Assembly (NCBI RefSeq): GCF_036013955.1 | Contig: NZ_CP107903.1 | Coordinates: 3,286,001 to 3,350,000 of the forward strand | Direction: 5' to 3' | Source: Streptomyces sp. NBC_00459 | GTDB taxonomy: Bacteria > Actinomycetota > Actinomycetes > Streptomycetales > Streptomycetaceae | DNA: 64,000 nt | In this document: positions 62,451 through 64,000 of the stretch, one piece after another | Numbering within the stretch: the stretch's first letter is position 1 | Layout: each line of letters opens with the position of its first letter | Made by a program: the position numbers and the translations under genes | Notes under the pieces: model-generated | Told to the model about the DNA's origin: nothing | The model's input: only the letters and a program-made list of their open reading frames with translations | Databases searched by the model: none

Positions 62451-62948
62451 ATGGCGAACACTCCCACGGTCAATCTGGACAAGGCGTGGCTGCAGAGCTT
62501 CCTCACCAAGGACGTGGGCCCGTTCAGGGAGGAGCTCCGCAGGATGGGCCTGCCGGACAAGTCACCGATCGACAGTGACGTGATCGTGCCGGCGCTGGCG
62601 GACCTCGTGGCGGACGGCGGAAACACGGCTGCCGGTTTCCTGGACGGGCAGGTGAAACCGATCGCGATCGGAACGATGGCGAAGGAGAGCGGCGGCCGGA
62701 CCAACGGCGGGAACGTCTCGACGAAACTGGCCGAGCTGATCGAGCAGGTGACCGGAATCCTCGCGTTCCAGGGGGAGCTCTTCGCCGAGATCGAGGACGA
62801 TCTCGAGGAAACCATCAAAAAAATGTTCAGTGCCCAGGATCAGAACATGGAAAAGATCGACGGCAAGAAGTTCGTGAACTTCTTCGAGGACGTGGACGAC
62901 ATCCTGTCCGAGGGCCCCGGTTCGGGCAGCGGGAACAACGACGACTGA
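62451..62948 (+). CDS. Unrecognised helical protein of the ESX locus
   Basis: 165 residues. No signal peptide, WXG or catalytic motif. Helical by eye, with an acidic end (DDILSEGPGSGSGNNDD). The segment VTGILAFQGELFAEIEDDLE and TIKKMFSAQDQN resembles a helix pair. Good AGGAGG before the ATG. Position between the WXG100 pair and an AAWKG-family gene suggests a substrate, chaperone or immunity protein for secretion. I do not recognise a family. Confidence 0.8.
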   Translation: MANTPTVNLDKAWLQSFLTKDVGPFREELRRMGLPDKSPIDSDVIVPALADLVADGGNTAAGFLDGQVKPIAIGTMAKESGGRTNGGNVSTKLAELIEQVTGILAFQGELFAEIEDDLEETIKKMFSAQDQNMEKIDGKKFVNFFEDVDDILSEGPGSGSGNNDD

Positions 62949-63028
62949 CCGTGGTGCCACGCCGGGTGCGTGGCCTTCACCCTCGCTCACCGGCACCTGA
63001 GCCCTTCTGATGGAAAAGGCCCTCTGGC

Positions 63029-64000
63029 ATGGCGCTCGACCCCAGCAAAATCACCCTGGATCTCAACGCCAAGGACGACGTGTGGTCCGAGGCGGTGCAT
63101 TATTTCACCGGCTACCCCGTACCACCCAGGAACGAACTCTTCAGCACACTGGTCGGCAACGAGGGCATTCCACTGATGAAGGTGGAGATCTCGACCATGG
63201 ACTCCGTGGACTATGTGGACGACCAGGATTACGAATGGCTGTCCGACAACGCCGGATACAAGATCAACAACACCGACTTCGTCATCCCGTTCTACTCCGC
63301 GAGCGGCGGGGTGGGGTCGACGGTGTCGTACCACAAGGCGCGTATCACGCTGCTCGGGGACCTCACCGAGAGCAACGGTGAGCTGAGCGGCGGTGTGACC
63401 GAGGGCGGGAAGTTCACCAGCCACATCAACAACCATCTGGGGATGGACGGAAAGCCCACCTGGGACACCGGCCCGCTGAACCGGTACAGCTACGGCTCCG
63501 GGCGCGCCCTGGAGGCACTGCTGTGGAACCCCTCGGGCACACACGGCTTCTCCTGGGGCGGCGGGTTCGTCGCCGGCGCCGATTCCGTCACCCTCGGGAA
63601 CTTCGACGTGGTGGCGGGGGCGTTCGACCGGGCGGCGAAGTTCTTCCTGGACCAGCAGAAGAAGGTCGAGGAGTGGCAGAGCAGACTCGGCACCGAGGAG
63701 AACGAGGCCTGGCGCGGCCAGGCGGCGGGTGTCTTCTGGGACCTCATCGACAAGCTCAACAAGCAGTACACCGACTACGCGGACGACATGAGCCCCAACG
63801 GGTCCTATTACTCGAAACAGGGAAATGAGATCCGGGACGCCAGGACGGCCCTCGAAAGGGCCGCCGCCGGTCTGCAGCGGGAATGGGCGAGTTGGGAATG
63901 GGAGGACGGCAACCCCTTGGTGCATCTGCACAAGATTTTGTCGTCGATCGTTGATTATACGTGGGACAACAACATCACGAAGATCACCTATGACGTCGAA
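63029..64000 (+). CDS. AAWKG-family type VII secretion protein (3' cut by window end)
   Basis: 324 codons, open to the last base. Starts MALDPSKITLDLNAKDDVWS, followed by HYFTGYPVPPRNELFSTLVG and GIPLMKVEI, the N-terminus typical of Streptomyces AAWKG proteins. A helical hairpin with the W-R-G turn (NEAWRGQAAGVFWDLIDKL), equivalent to the WXG turn, is preceded by a helix AFDRAAKFFLDQQKKVEEW. Probably a large ESX substrate. ATG follows AAAAGG at 63014-63019. Confidence 0.88.
   Translation, partial: MALDPSKITLDLNAKDDVWSEAVHYFTGYPVPPRNELFSTLVGNEGIPLMKVEISTMDSVDYVDDQDYEWLSDNAGYKINNTDFVIPFYSASGGVGSTVSYHKARITLLGDLTESNGELSGGVTEGGKFTSHINNHLGMDGKPTWDTGPLNRYSYGSGRALEALLWNPSGTHGFSWGGGFVAGADSVTLGNFDVVAGAFDRAAKFFLDQQKKVEEWQSRLGTEENEAWRGQAAGVFWDLIDKLNKQYTDYADDMSPNGSYYSKQGNEIRDARTALERAAAGLQREWASWEWEDGNPLVHLHKILSSIVDYTWDNNITKITYDVE

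Noticed and set aside
1..64000. CRISPR array or cas genes
   Set aside because: No regularly spaced repeats of the expected size and no Cas-like proteins were seen.

Overview
The window is high-GC actinobacterial DNA, almost certainly from a Streptomyces chromosome. Support comes from GC-rich third codon positions, GTG/TTG starts, a type VII secretion locus of the Streptomyces type, the PknG cluster, paired sporulation dynamins and a Streptomyces-type dispersed intergenic repeat. No tools were used; all family calls come from reading translated sequence.

1-10 kb: a co-directional cluster of a GlnX-like membrane protein (5' cut), a GlnH-like glutamate/aspartate-binding protein, a coiled-coil protein, serine/threonine kinase PknG, a zinc-ribbon PP2C phosphatase, a von Willebrand A (MIDAS) protein and a zinc-ribbon FHA protein. 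It resembles the mycobacterial GlnX-GlnH-PknG amino-acid sensing pathway extended with a local phosphatase and FHA partner. 10-21 kb is housekeeping: a PCMT-like methyltransferase, truncated haemoglobin GlbO, a conserved hypothetical, a hotdog thioesterase, EttA, a TQXA/LAETG sortase-anchored surface protein, a second-type SSB and a two-gene dynamin-like operon (probably dynAB).

21.3-26.2 kb is a decayed integration hotspot at tRNA-Arg(TCT). The tRNA 3' end is duplicated 1.5 kb downstream together with the 3' end of a tyrosine integrase gene. Integrase remnants, a frameshifted GNAT gene, a ribbon-helix-helix-sized small protein coupled to a frameshifted partner, and a degenerate third att-like sequence at 26.2 kb follow.

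26.3-49.5 kb is a dormancy/hypoxia cluster like the DosR (OsdR) regulon: phosphoketolase, a GNAT fused to ADP-forming acyl-CoA synthetase, a flavodoxin-domain protein, a GAF histidine kinase and NarL-type regulator (OsdK/OsdR-like), two universal stress proteins, an HTH-flavin protein, and narK-hemerythrin-narGHJI-cupin. Between the intact genes lie remnants of pyruvate phosphate dikinase, a CBS protein, two further universal stress proteins, a P-type ATPase and an Rv1733c-like membrane protein. Palindromes of the form GGGMC-N4-GKCCC, matching the core of the mycobacterial DosR box, sit upstream of many of these genes.

49.5-64 kb is an ESX-type type VII secretion locus: a beta-helix plus double-AAA EccA-like protein, mycosin, EccC, EccD, EccB, two WXG100-class proteins, an unrecognised 165-aa protein and an AAWKG-family protein that runs off the window end.
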